Origin: Bacteroidales bacterium UBA2800
GTDB taxonomy: Bacteria > Bacteroidota > Bacteroidia > Bacteroidales > Paludibacteraceae
Length of the DNA stretch: 27,530 nt
NCBI GenBank assembly: GCA_002351925.1
Contig: DEHM01000023.1
Location: forward strand, 13,811 to 41,340
Direction: 5' to 3'
Every line of letters starts with the position of its first letter. Positions within the stretch are counted from its first letter, which is position 1. Positions 15,244 to 21,768 of this stretch are shown here, piece by piece. The position numbers and the translations under genes are program-made. The notes beneath the pieces are model-generated. The model did no database searches. It was not told where the DNA came from and was given only the letters and a program-made list of their open reading frames with translations.

Positions 15244-15387
15244 TTATTTGTCTTTGTCCATCTCAAACGGCAATTCTTCTGCTTTGCCATCTTCGATCGG
15301 TCGGATGTAGTCCGAGGCACGTTCTGCTGAGATGACGCTGCGGCCTAATTGACGTTCCAAATCTTCTCGGCGGCATGTTTTGTTTTT
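15244..15387 (-). pseudogene. C-terminal remnant of an unidentified gene
   Basis: A 47-codon open stretch ending in TAA at 15246-15244 and bounded upstream by a stop codon. It has no ATG except near its end. From about codon 6 it reads RREDLERQLGRSVISAERA, then SDYIRPIEDGKAEELPFEM, which looks like genuine protein: amphipathic, charged, with ordinary codon use. I do not recognise the family with confidence. The upstream part of the gene has been lost or replaced by the repeat-rich segment beginning at 15388. Confidence 0.5.
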
Positions 15388-15691
15388 TTATGAGGATAGT
15401 GCTCGGTTGGGGGCATATTTGGACGCGGAGCGTCCTCCCGATGAAACGGGAGGAGCGGCCTCCGCCTAGAAGGGTTTGCCAACTCTAGGACAGAGCCTGC
15501 ATGGGGCCGATACCCCAACGAGCAGCTATCCGAATATCCGCCGGTCCCCTAACGAGCAGCTATCCGAGCACATAGCCACAACGCGCGCTGCTGTCTTCGT
15601 CCATTAGCCCGGCATCTTATGCCGGCTCCCTTTTATCTTACAGGTCGAAGGCCGGTCTTACAGCGCAGTGGTCCTACAGGTCGAAGGCCGA
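15388..15691. repeat. Gene-free structured segment with direct and inverted repeats
   Basis: No ORF is supportable. It contains two exact direct repeats: a 17-mer at 15517-15533 and 15551-15567, and a 16-mer at 15639-15654 and 15675-15690. Hairpins include GGACGC-GGA-GCGTCC (15421-15435), TCCTCCCG with CGGGAGGA (15433-15454), CCTAGA with TCTAGG (15465-15489), TGGGG with CCCCA (15502-15517), and a bulged 9-bp stem around CTT (15606-15627). It could be a transcribed 3' region of the 138-aa gene, a small structured RNA, or decayed repeat DNA. Confidence 0.6.
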
Positions 15692-16108
15692 TCAGCCCGT
15701 AGGGCTATTCTTCCTCTCTTTCATCAACACCATCCTTACGAACACAGGAAACATCCCGAACACAACTTTCTCCGTCCGCCCTTCATTCAGCATCGCGTCG
15801 CACCCGCCTTTGAACTGTGCGTTCCAACGTGCCCGCAACTCCGCGTACCGCGGATGCTCCGGGTGCTTCACTATCGCACTCGCCTCGCGGCACACCTCTT
15901 TCCAAAGGCTCGCCTGCGCCTTCTCCGCCTCCGTACGAGGACTCCGATCATAATCCCGCGTTCTGCGCTTGAACACTTCTTGCGGACCTACTTTGATCAC
16001 GTGTCCCGTGTCGTCTTTCCATCTTTTAAACCGCGCCTGCATACCCGACCAACCGGCCAGTTTCCCACGCAAACTCTCAATTCCCGGACTCAATTCAGCT
16101 CTTGCCAT
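15692..16108 (-). CDS. Hypothetical 138-aa basic protein
   Basis: I do not recognise this family. The protein is soluble, strongly basic and rich in Arg, Lys and Trp (for example ARFKRWKDDTG, EVFKRRTRDYDRSPRTEAEKA, SLWKEVCREA), with no signal peptide or membrane segment. The last part is more hydrophobic (VVFGMFPVFVRMVLM). Basic, helical composition is compatible with nucleic-acid binding, but no motif proves it. The start at 16108 is supported by the Shine-Dalgarno AAAGGAGGG just upstream (about 16112-16120). The 3' end forms the hairpin AGCCC-GTA-GGGCT (15694-15706) across the last codons. Upstream, 92-157 bp away, lies the six-fold 11-bp array. Its neighbours (ORF6N gene, remnant, repeats) suggest an accessory segment. 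Confidence 0.65.
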   Translation of the reverse strand: MARAELSPGIESLRGKLAGWSGMQARFKRWKDDTGHVIKVGPQEVFKRRTRDYDRSPRTEAEKAQASLWKEVCREASAIVKHPEHPRYAELRARWNAQFKGGCDAMLNEGRTEKVVFGMFPVFVRMVLMKERKNSPTG

Positions 16109-16199
16109 ATTCCCTCCTTTTTAGTAAAGTTTTATAAAATTTTTATTAAAGTTTTTCCTTGTTTGTTTTGCCGATTTTTTGCCTTCCTATTTTACATAA

Positions 16200-16265
16200 C
16201 TCTTTAGTTCTTCTTTAGTACTTATTTAGTTCTTTTTTAGTTCATCTTTAGTTCTTATTTGGTTC
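16200..16265. repeat. Six tandem 11-bp repeats (iteron-like array)
   Basis: Six contiguous units of exactly 11 bp at 16200, 16211, 16222, 16233, 16244 and 16255. The minus-strand consensus is GAACTAAAKAA, with one or two changes per unit. The period equals about one helical turn. It lies 92 bp upstream of the start codon of the 138-aa gene. No gene occupies 16109-16493 apart from this array and the inverted-repeat element at 16352-16475. Confidence 0.8.
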
Positions 16266-16351
16266 TTCACAGTATAGTTACGGTACGTTCTACCTCTATC
16301 CTTCCCCTCTTTCCCTAATAATCTTTCGACAGATTTTATTTATGTTTATTG

Positions 16352-16475
16352 CTCTTAAATGCTTTTGACACGTTAGTGTGTGGATTTGAGCGATTGAGCA
16401 GATAGGAGAATTTATTTTCATAGATGCTCAAGCGATCGAATACATAGGACGCGGAGCGTTGAAAGCATTTAAGAG
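16352..16475. repeat. 124-bp element with 14-bp terminal inverted repeats
   Basis: CTCTTAAATGCTTT (16352-16365) and AAAGCATTTAAGAG (16462-16475) are perfect inverted copies. Inside are a second inverted pair, TTGAGCA and TGCTCAA, and the word GGACGCGGAGCGT (16447-16459), which also occurs at 15421-15433. The size and ends resemble a MITE or a long structured RNA. No clear target-site duplication was seen. Confidence 0.6.
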
Positions 16476-16493
16476 GGTTTTATATGTCTTTTT

Positions 16494-16967
16494 CTACTGA
16501 TCTTCTATCTCCAACCGCCTGTCACCATTCTCTTGCGGCACAATCTTCAGCCAAACTGTATCCTCCGGAAGGATAGGGGACAGCACTTCCGGCCACTCTA
16601 CCAAACAGTAGTTACCCGAATACAGATACTCCTCCGCACCCAGGTCCAATGCCTCACGCAAATTCTTCAACCGATAACAGTCGAAATGGTACACCTCACC
16701 CCGATACGGTTGTTCCACGTCGTACACATTCACAATCGCAAACGTCGGACTGTTCACCACATCCGTCGAACCCATCTCCTCTACCAGCTGTTTGATCAAC
16801 GTCGTCTTACCTGCACCCATCACACCATCGAACGCCAACACTCGACGATCGCCGCACTCCTTCAACAGCTCCAACACACTCACTGTCTCATTTTTCTCAT
16901 TCAACAAAAAAATGTTGGAATTGTCGCCTAATTTTATCGTATAACTTGCCATAATCTTGCTTTTCAT
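16494..16967 (-). CDS. tsaE: tRNA threonylcarbamoyladenosine biosynthesis ATPase TsaE
   Basis: A 157-aa P-loop ATPase that supports the TsaB-TsaD complex in making t6A at position 37 of ANN-decoding tRNAs. Walker A is GVMGAGKTT (about 48-56). Further family segments are SPTFAIVNVY, YHFDCYRLKN and CLVEWPEVLSPILPEDTVWL. Length is normal. The start at 16967 is 7 nt after the uvrC stop codon; a second ATG at 16952 (MASYTIKL) may be the true start because family members usually begin about there. It is the last gene of the mnmG-apt-uvrC-tsaE run. Confidence 0.93.
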   Translation of the reverse strand: MKSKIMASYTIKLGDNSNIFLLNEKNETVSVLELLKECGDRRVLAFDGVMGAGKTTLIKQLVEEMGSTDVVNSPTFAIVNVYDVEQPYRGEVYHFDCYRLKNLREALDLGAEEYLYSGNYCLVEWPEVLSPILPEDTVWLKIVPQENGDRRLEIEDQ

Positions 16968-16974
16968 TCAATTC

Positions 16975-18792
16975 TCAGAGACTTATTTTTGCCTGTAATT
17001 GCTCGTAAATTGCTGATCCACAGGACTTTCCGAGCAAAGCAACCATTTCTTCTTTACTGGCCGTTCTGGCGCGTTTCACGGACCCAAAATGCGTTAAAAT
17101 TTTCTGTTTTGTGACAGGACCAACGCCTTTAATTTCATCTAACTCGCTGTGTATCAGTGCTTTACTGCGTTTTTGCTTGTGGAATGTAATCGCAAAACGA
17201 TGTACTTCGTCCTGAATATTCGTCAATAGCCGAAAAACTTCACTCGTCACAGGCATGCTAATCTCCTGTGGCGGAAAACCGAACAACAAAGTCTGTGTCC
17301 TATGTTTGTCATTTTTCTTCAGTCCCGCGATTGGAATACGCAATCCCAATTGATCTTCTATCGCTTCTCGTATCGCGTGCATCTGACCTAAACCTCCATC
17401 CGCGATAATCAGATCCGGCATTTGCCCACCTTCATCTATCAGGTGTTGATATCGTCTCCGAACCACCTCTCGCATACTCGAATAATCATCGGATCCATCC
17501 GCACTTTTGATCTCAAATCGCTTGTAATCACTCTTACTCGGTTTGGCCATTCGATATACTACACATCCGGCTACTGCATTCGTGCCTTGTATGTTACTAT
17601 TGTCGAAACAATCAATCCATTTCGGTAGAGTAGGTAAGCCCATCAGCTGCTGCATCTCGGTCAATATCCTCACTCCCCTTTGTTCCGGATTCAGTTTATC
17701 TTCCTGTTTGATTCGGTCTAATTTGTACTGCCTTACATTCTGCATCGCCAAATCTAACAATTTCTTCTTGTCTCCGCTTACCGCAATATTAACATGCAAT
17801 GTATCATCAAATACCTCCGGAATGAACGGAACAATTACCTCTTTGGTGTTGCTCTCTAACTGCCGCCTCAACTCCATCATACCAAAAGCCAGAATCTCCT
17901 CCTTTGCCTCATCCATCTTCCGTTTGTACTCGATTGTCTGCCCCTGAACGATACTTCCGTTATGGACGTGAAGCATACTTATATATACACGGTCGTCTTG
18001 CTCGTCATAACCAAATACATCCACATCTTTTGCCGATGAATTCGTGATAATTGTCTTACTTTTGAATTGCTCTAATAACTCAATCTTGTGTTTAATGTCA
18101 GCAGCTTCCTCATATTTCATCTCCGCTGCAAGTCGCATCATCTGTTCCTCTAGCTGCTTCCCGATCTCGTGAGCATCTCCCTTGATCAACTTTCTGGCTT
18201 GGTCTATCCATTCGCTATACTCCTCTTTGCCTTTTCCTTCACAGATCCCACAGCAATTCTTCAAATGATATTTTAAACACACCCGCACCTTCTTTTTCTC
18301 GATGGAATCGGCAGTAAGCGGCATCGTGCACGTACGAATAGGGTAGAGCTTGTGTATCAACTCCAGTACCAGATCTACCGTGTTGCCAAAACTGTACGGA
18401 CCATAATACTCTCCCGCTTTCTTGTTGATCGTGCGTGTCTTGAAGATTCGCGGATACGGTTCACGCGTGATACAGATACTCGGATAACTCTTTCCGTCTT
18501 TCAGCAAGATGTTATACCGCGGCTGATACTGCTTTATCAGGTTATTCTCCAGCAAGAAGGCGTCCTGCTCACTCTCCACCACTACATAACGTATATCCGC
18601 TATGTGGGCTACCAACTGACGCGTCTTGCTCGACACATGGTCTTTACTGAAATAACTGTTCACCCGCCTATGCAGGTTCTTTGCCTTACCCACATAGATA
18701 ATCTGACCCTCCCGGTCAAAATACTGATACACACCCGGACTCTCCGGTATACGCTTCAGCAACAACCCGATATGCTCATCTACTTTCGCCAC
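16975..18792 (-). CDS. uvrC: Excinuclease ABC subunit C
   Basis: A 605-aa nuclease that makes the two incisions in nucleotide excision repair after UvrA-UvrB damage recognition. The GIY-YIG domain is at about 20-50 (GVYQYFDREGQIIYVGKAKN), the UVR motif at about 205-240 (AAEMKYEEAADIKHKIELLE), the RNase H-like C-terminal nuclease begins near FDNSNIQGTNAVAG, and tandem helix-hairpin-helix elements close the protein (LDEIKGVGPVTKQKILTHFGSV). The start codon is GTG at 18792-18790; an in-frame TAG lies three codons upstream, so no earlier start exists. That GTG is part of a five-fold GGTTAGT repeat filling the gap after apt, and no normal Shine-Dalgarno is visible. Confidence 0.95.
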   Translation of the reverse strand: MAKVDEHIGLLLKRIPESPGVYQYFDREGQIIYVGKAKNLHRRVNSYFSKDHVSSKTRQLVAHIADIRYVVVESEQDAFLLENNLIKQYQPRYNILLKDGKSYPSICITREPYPRIFKTRTINKKAGEYYGPYSFGNTVDLVLELIHKLYPIRTCTMPLTADSIEKKKVRVCLKYHLKNCCGICEGKGKEEYSEWIDQARKLIKGDAHEIGKQLEEQMMRLAAEMKYEEAADIKHKIELLEQFKSKTIITNSSAKDVDVFGYDEQDDRVYISMLHVHNGSIVQGQTIEYKRKMDEAKEEILAFGMMELRRQLESNTKEVIVPFIPEVFDDTLHVNIAVSGDKKKLLDLAMQNVRQYKLDRIKQEDKLNPEQRGVRILTEMQQLMGLPTLPKWIDCFDNSNIQGTNAVAGCVVYRMAKPSKSDYKRFEIKSADGSDDYSSMREVVRRRYQHLIDEGGQMPDLIIADGGLGQMHAIREAIEDQLGLRIPIAGLKKNDKHRTQTLLFGFPPQEISMPVTSEVFRLLTNIQDEVHRFAITFHKQKRSKALIHSELDEIKGVGPVTKQKILTHFGSVKRARTASKEEMVALLGKSCGSAIYEQLQAKISL

Positions 18793-18825
18793 TAACCACT
18801 AATCACTAACCTCTAACCACTAACC
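18791..18825. repeat. Five tandem heptamers in the apt-uvrC gap
   Basis: Five contiguous 7-bp units (ACTAACC, minus strand GGTTAGT; two carry one change) at 18791, 18798, 18805, 18812 and 18819. They fill most of the 38-nt gap between apt and uvrC, and the last unit overlaps the GTG start codon of uvrC. Confidence 0.82.
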
Positions 18826-18830
18826 CTTAT

Positions 18831-19370
18831 CTACTCATCCACTTCAATCCCAAAAAGACAATCCACATCCACTGCCTTGCCCTCCAGGTACTCGCGTCCG
18901 TGCAAGCCTTCCAGTTCTATTACGCAGTTCACGTATATCTTCTTCACACCCAGTTTCTTTACCAGATTAATAGCTGCCTCCATCGAGCCGCCCGTAGCCA
19001 GTATATCGTCGTGTATCAGCACTACGTCCTCCAGACTCAATGCATCCTTATGCATCTGGATCGTGTCTTCACCGTATTCTTTAGCATAGGTCACCGACAC
19101 TGTCTCTGCCGGCAACTTATTATGCTTACGGATCGGCACAAAGCCCGCTCCGATCTGCATAGCTACCGCCGGCGCCAAAATAAATCCGCGCGACTCAATG
19201 CCTACCACCTGCGTGATACCTTTGTCCTTGTACCGCTTCACTATCTCGTCCTTCATCCAGCACAAACAGTCGTGTCTGGCCAAGGCTGTAGTGATGTCCT
19301 TAAACTGGATTCCCTTAATCGGAAAATCAGGCACATTACGAATCGCTCTTTTTACGTCTTCTGCTGTCAT
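18831..19370 (-). CDS. apt: Adenine phosphoribosyltransferase
   Basis: A 179-aa purine-salvage enzyme that makes AMP from adenine and PRPP in the cytoplasm. The PRPP-binding motif VVLIHDDILATGGS is at about 116-129. The N-terminal IRNVPDFPIKGIQFKDIT (about 10-27) and GIESRGFILAPAVA (57-70) are typical. Length matches the family. The ATG at 19370 is preceded by the mnmG-apt gap, which holds a consensus-matching parS site. uvrC follows after a repeat-filled gap of 38 nt. Confidence 0.96.
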   Translation of the reverse strand: MTAEDVKRAIRNVPDFPIKGIQFKDITTALARHDCLCWMKDEIVKRYKDKGITQVVGIESRGFILAPAVAMQIGAGFVPIRKHNKLPAETVSVTYAKEYGEDTIQMHKDALSLEDVVLIHDDILATGGSMEAAINLVKKLGVKKIYVNCVIELEGLHGREYLEGKAVDVDCLFGIEVDE

Positions 19371-19392
19371 AATCTATTGCATTATATTTAAG

Positions 19393-19408
19393 TGTTTCAC
19401 GTGGAACA
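19393..19408. other. parS centromere-like site (ParB-binding)
   Basis: The 16-mer TGTTTCACGTGGAACA on the plus strand, TGTTCCACGTGAAACA on the minus strand, matches the general chromosomal parS consensus TGTTnCACGTGAAACA at every defined position. It lies between mnmG and apt in non-coding DNA. ParB would load here to organise and segregate the replication origin region. Confidence 0.88.
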
Positions 19409-19415
19409 ATTCCGG

Positions 19416-19434
19416 TAGTTTGCTTTGCAAACTA
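19416..19434 (-). other. Hairpin after mnmG with a three-base loop
   Basis: TAGTTTGC and GCAAACTA form a perfect 8-bp stem around a 3-nt loop, starting about 7 nt after the mnmG stop codon and 7 nt from the parS site. There is no T-run, so it is not a classic terminator; it may be a 3' processing or pausing structure. Confidence 0.55.
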
Positions 19435-19441
19435 AATATAC

Positions 19442-21307
19442 TTATCTTCCCATCAAAACGAGCAGTACACTCACGTCATTCGGGCTCACACCCGGTATAC
19501 GTTGCGCCTCGCCTATACTCCTCGGTCTAATCCTACTCAGTTTCTGTCGCGCTTCCGTGCTCAAGCTCTGCACACCTGCATAATCGAACCCGTCGGGTAT
19601 GCGTATCTGGTCCAGACGCTGCAGTTTCTCAGCTTCCATCTTTTCTCGTTTAATATAACCTGCGTACTTCAACTGTATCTCGCAACTCTCTACGATTTCA
19701 TCCTGCAAATCCTTCATCCTCCCCTTCAGTTCCGGTAGTACTTCCGCCAGCTGTTTCAGCCCTACCTGCGGACGCAATATCAACTCGCTTATCTTACATC
19801 CCTCATGTAGCGCCGTGCTGCCTATCTGCTCCAACCAGCCGTCCACACTACCTTTCCTGACAGTTGTACTCTGCAGAAACTCGATGAAATCGGCACAACT
19901 CTTTTGTTTCTTCTGCCATAGTCCCTGTCGATAACTATCCGCCAGACCCATCCTATAACTGCGTTCCGTCAGTCGCTCATCAGCATTATCCTGTCGTAAC
20001 AAGATTCTGTACTCTGCCCTCGAGGTGAACATCCTATACGGCTCATCTACGCCCTTATTAACCAGATCATCAATCAGCACACCTATATAACTCTCGTCTC
20101 TACCCAGCGTGAACGGCACTCCACCATGCACATTCAGATGAGCATTCACACCGGCCACCAGTCCCTGACCTGCAGCCTCTTCATAACCCGTCGTACCGTT
20201 GATCTGACCGGCAAAAAAGAGATTCCTAATCTGTTTCGTCTCCAGCGTGTGATGCAACTGAGTGGGGTCAAAAAAGTCATATTCTATCGCGTAACCCGGA
20301 CGATAAAGCACGATATCCTCCAGTCCCTTCACGGTCTTCAGTCCCGCCAGCTGCACCTGCCAGGGCAGACTGCTCGAGAAACCGTTGACGTAATACTCAT
20401 TACTGTCCACACCCTCCGGCTCTAAAAACAACTGGTGAGCATCCTTGTCGGCAAACGTGACGATCTTGGTCTCTATACTCGGACAATAACGAGGACCTAT
20501 ACTCTGGATTTGTCCGTTGAAAAGGGGAGAATCTTTCAGTCCCGCACGTAGCGTGTCATGCGTCAGCGTATTGGTATACGTGATCCAACAGGGCATCTGT
20601 TTCAGCCCCCTATTTACCGTATCCAGATAACTGAACTTGTGCCAGGTCTCATCGCCGTCCTGACGTACCAACTCTTCGAAATGAATCGATCGTGCATCCA
20701 CACGCGCTGGCGTTCCCGTCTTCATCCTATCGCTCTTGAATCCCAAGGCTACCAACTGCTCCGTCAGTCCGTGAGAAGCCGGCTCCGACGTTCTTCCTCC
20801 CGGAATCTGAGTCCTGCCGCAATGCATCAGTCCATTCAGGAAAGTGCCATTGGTAAGTACTACAGCCTCGGCCTGCATCTCTATACCCAACATCGTCCTC
20901 ACACCGCACACCTTATTATCTTTGATAATAAGACTCGTCACGATGTCTTGCCATATGCCCAGGTTCTCCGTCGTCGAGAGCACCTTGATCCACTCTTCAA
21001 TAAATCGTTTCCTGTCACTCTGGCTACGCGGACTCCACATAGCCGGACCTTTGCTCTGATTCAGCATACGAAACTGGATAGCACTCCTATCAGTCACCAC
21101 GCCCATCTGTCCTCCCAGCGCGTCTATCTCACGCACAATCTGCCCCTTGGCTATTCCTCCCACCGCCGGGTTACAACTCATCTGGGCAATCTTGTTCATA
21201 TCCATCGTAATGAGCAACGTACGGCTACCCATACGCGCTGCAGCACTCGCCGCCTCACATCCGGCATGACCGGCTCCCACTACGATGACATCGTATCTGA
21301 AATCCAT
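19442..21307 (-). CDS. mnmG: tRNA uridine-5-carboxymethylaminomethyl synthesis enzyme MnmG
   Basis: A 621-aa FAD protein that with MnmE modifies wobble U34 of several tRNAs. The dinucleotide-binding loop GAGHAGCEAA is at 11-20. Signature segments MSCNPAVGGIAKGQIVREIDALGG (about 43-66), GTFLNGLMHCG with TRIPGGR-type TQIPGGRTSEPASHGL, and PRYCPSIETKI are present, as are GQINGTTGYEEAAGQG and MFTSRAEYRILLRQDNAD. The C-terminal helical domain, used for MnmE and tRNA binding, ends IPGVSPNDVSVLLVLMGR. It starts 9 nt after yraN. Like gidA in many bacteria it sits next to a segregation site. Confidence 0.96.
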   Translation of the reverse strand: MDFRYDVIVVGAGHAGCEAASAAARMGSRTLLITMDMNKIAQMSCNPAVGGIAKGQIVREIDALGGQMGVVTDRSAIQFRMLNQSKGPAMWSPRSQSDRKRFIEEWIKVLSTTENLGIWQDIVTSLIIKDNKVCGVRTMLGIEMQAEAVVLTNGTFLNGLMHCGRTQIPGGRTSEPASHGLTEQLVALGFKSDRMKTGTPARVDARSIHFEELVRQDGDETWHKFSYLDTVNRGLKQMPCWITYTNTLTHDTLRAGLKDSPLFNGQIQSIGPRYCPSIETKIVTFADKDAHQLFLEPEGVDSNEYYVNGFSSSLPWQVQLAGLKTVKGLEDIVLYRPGYAIEYDFFDPTQLHHTLETKQIRNLFFAGQINGTTGYEEAAGQGLVAGVNAHLNVHGGVPFTLGRDESYIGVLIDDLVNKGVDEPYRMFTSRAEYRILLRQDNADERLTERSYRMGLADSYRQGLWQKKQKSCADFIEFLQSTTVRKGSVDGWLEQIGSTALHEGCKISELILRPQVGLKQLAEVLPELKGRMKDLQDEIVESCEIQLKYAGYIKREKMEAEKLQRLDQIRIPDGFDYAGVQSLSTEARQKLSRIRPRSIGEAQRIPGVSPNDVSVLLVLMGR

Positions 21308-21316
21308 AACTATCTA

Positions 21317-21766
21317 CTAGTTTCTACGTATACTTCTCTTCCTGTGCTGCCATTTCCACGCACCGTTATAGCTGTTCACGCCTACCGTCTTTTGCTTCGG
21401 CACAAAAGCGTTTTCCATATGACAACGGTAAGTAATAGTCTCGCTGGCGGCATCGACCAGCAGTCCGATGATATCAAAACGTGGTTGCTTGTCGATACGG
21501 TGGTATTTGACGTAGGCATTCGCCGCAGCCACCATCCTTTTTTTCTTGTTTTCATCGACATATTCTTCGGGCAATCGGTCACCAAAAGTAGTCGTACGCG
21601 CCTTCACCTCCACAAACACAATCTCGTTCTTTCCCTCCGCTATCAGGTCCACCTCCAGATGCCCCATACGCCAGTTATGCTCCAGCACGCGTAGTCCTTT
21701 CTTCTCCAGCATCTTGGTTGCTTCTGCTTCACCAATGATTCCTATGGGATCGGTTACAAAGGCCAT
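21317..21766 (-). CDS. YraN family (UPF0102) putative endonuclease-like protein
   Basis: A 149-aa protein of the UPF0102 family, with a restriction-endonuclease-like fold predicted for the family. GIIGEAEATKMLEKKG (about 8-23), then HLEVDLIAEGKNEIVFVEVKART gives the D-(x)n-ExK arrangement seen in that fold. The last 30 residues are basic (WKWQHRKRSIRRN) and extend beyond the usual family length of about 120. The start at 21766 is 2 nt after the rodA stop codon; a frame from 21838 would add 24 residues read from rodA. Function is not established. It belongs to the long co-directional run from mreB. Confidence 0.87.
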   Translation of the reverse strand: MAFVTDPIGIIGEAEATKMLEKKGLRVLEHNWRMGHLEVDLIAEGKNEIVFVEVKARTTTFGDRLPEEYVDENKKKRMVAAANAYVKYHRIDKQPRFDIIGLLVDAASETITYRCHMENAFVPKQKTVGVNSYNGAWKWQHRKRSIRRN

Positions 21767-21768
21767 AC

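Noticed and set aside
15606..15640. Plus-strand terminator (hairpin followed by CCCTTTT)
   Set aside because: No plus-strand gene exists upstream to end here; kept only as part of the structured segment.
16200..16265. Tandem repeats considered as a CRISPR array
   Set aside because: Units are contiguous 11-mers without spacers, and no cas genes are present.
16710..16725. TGTTCCACGT in tsaE resembling half of parS
   Set aside because: The palindromic core CACGTG is broken (CACGTC) and the right half does not match.
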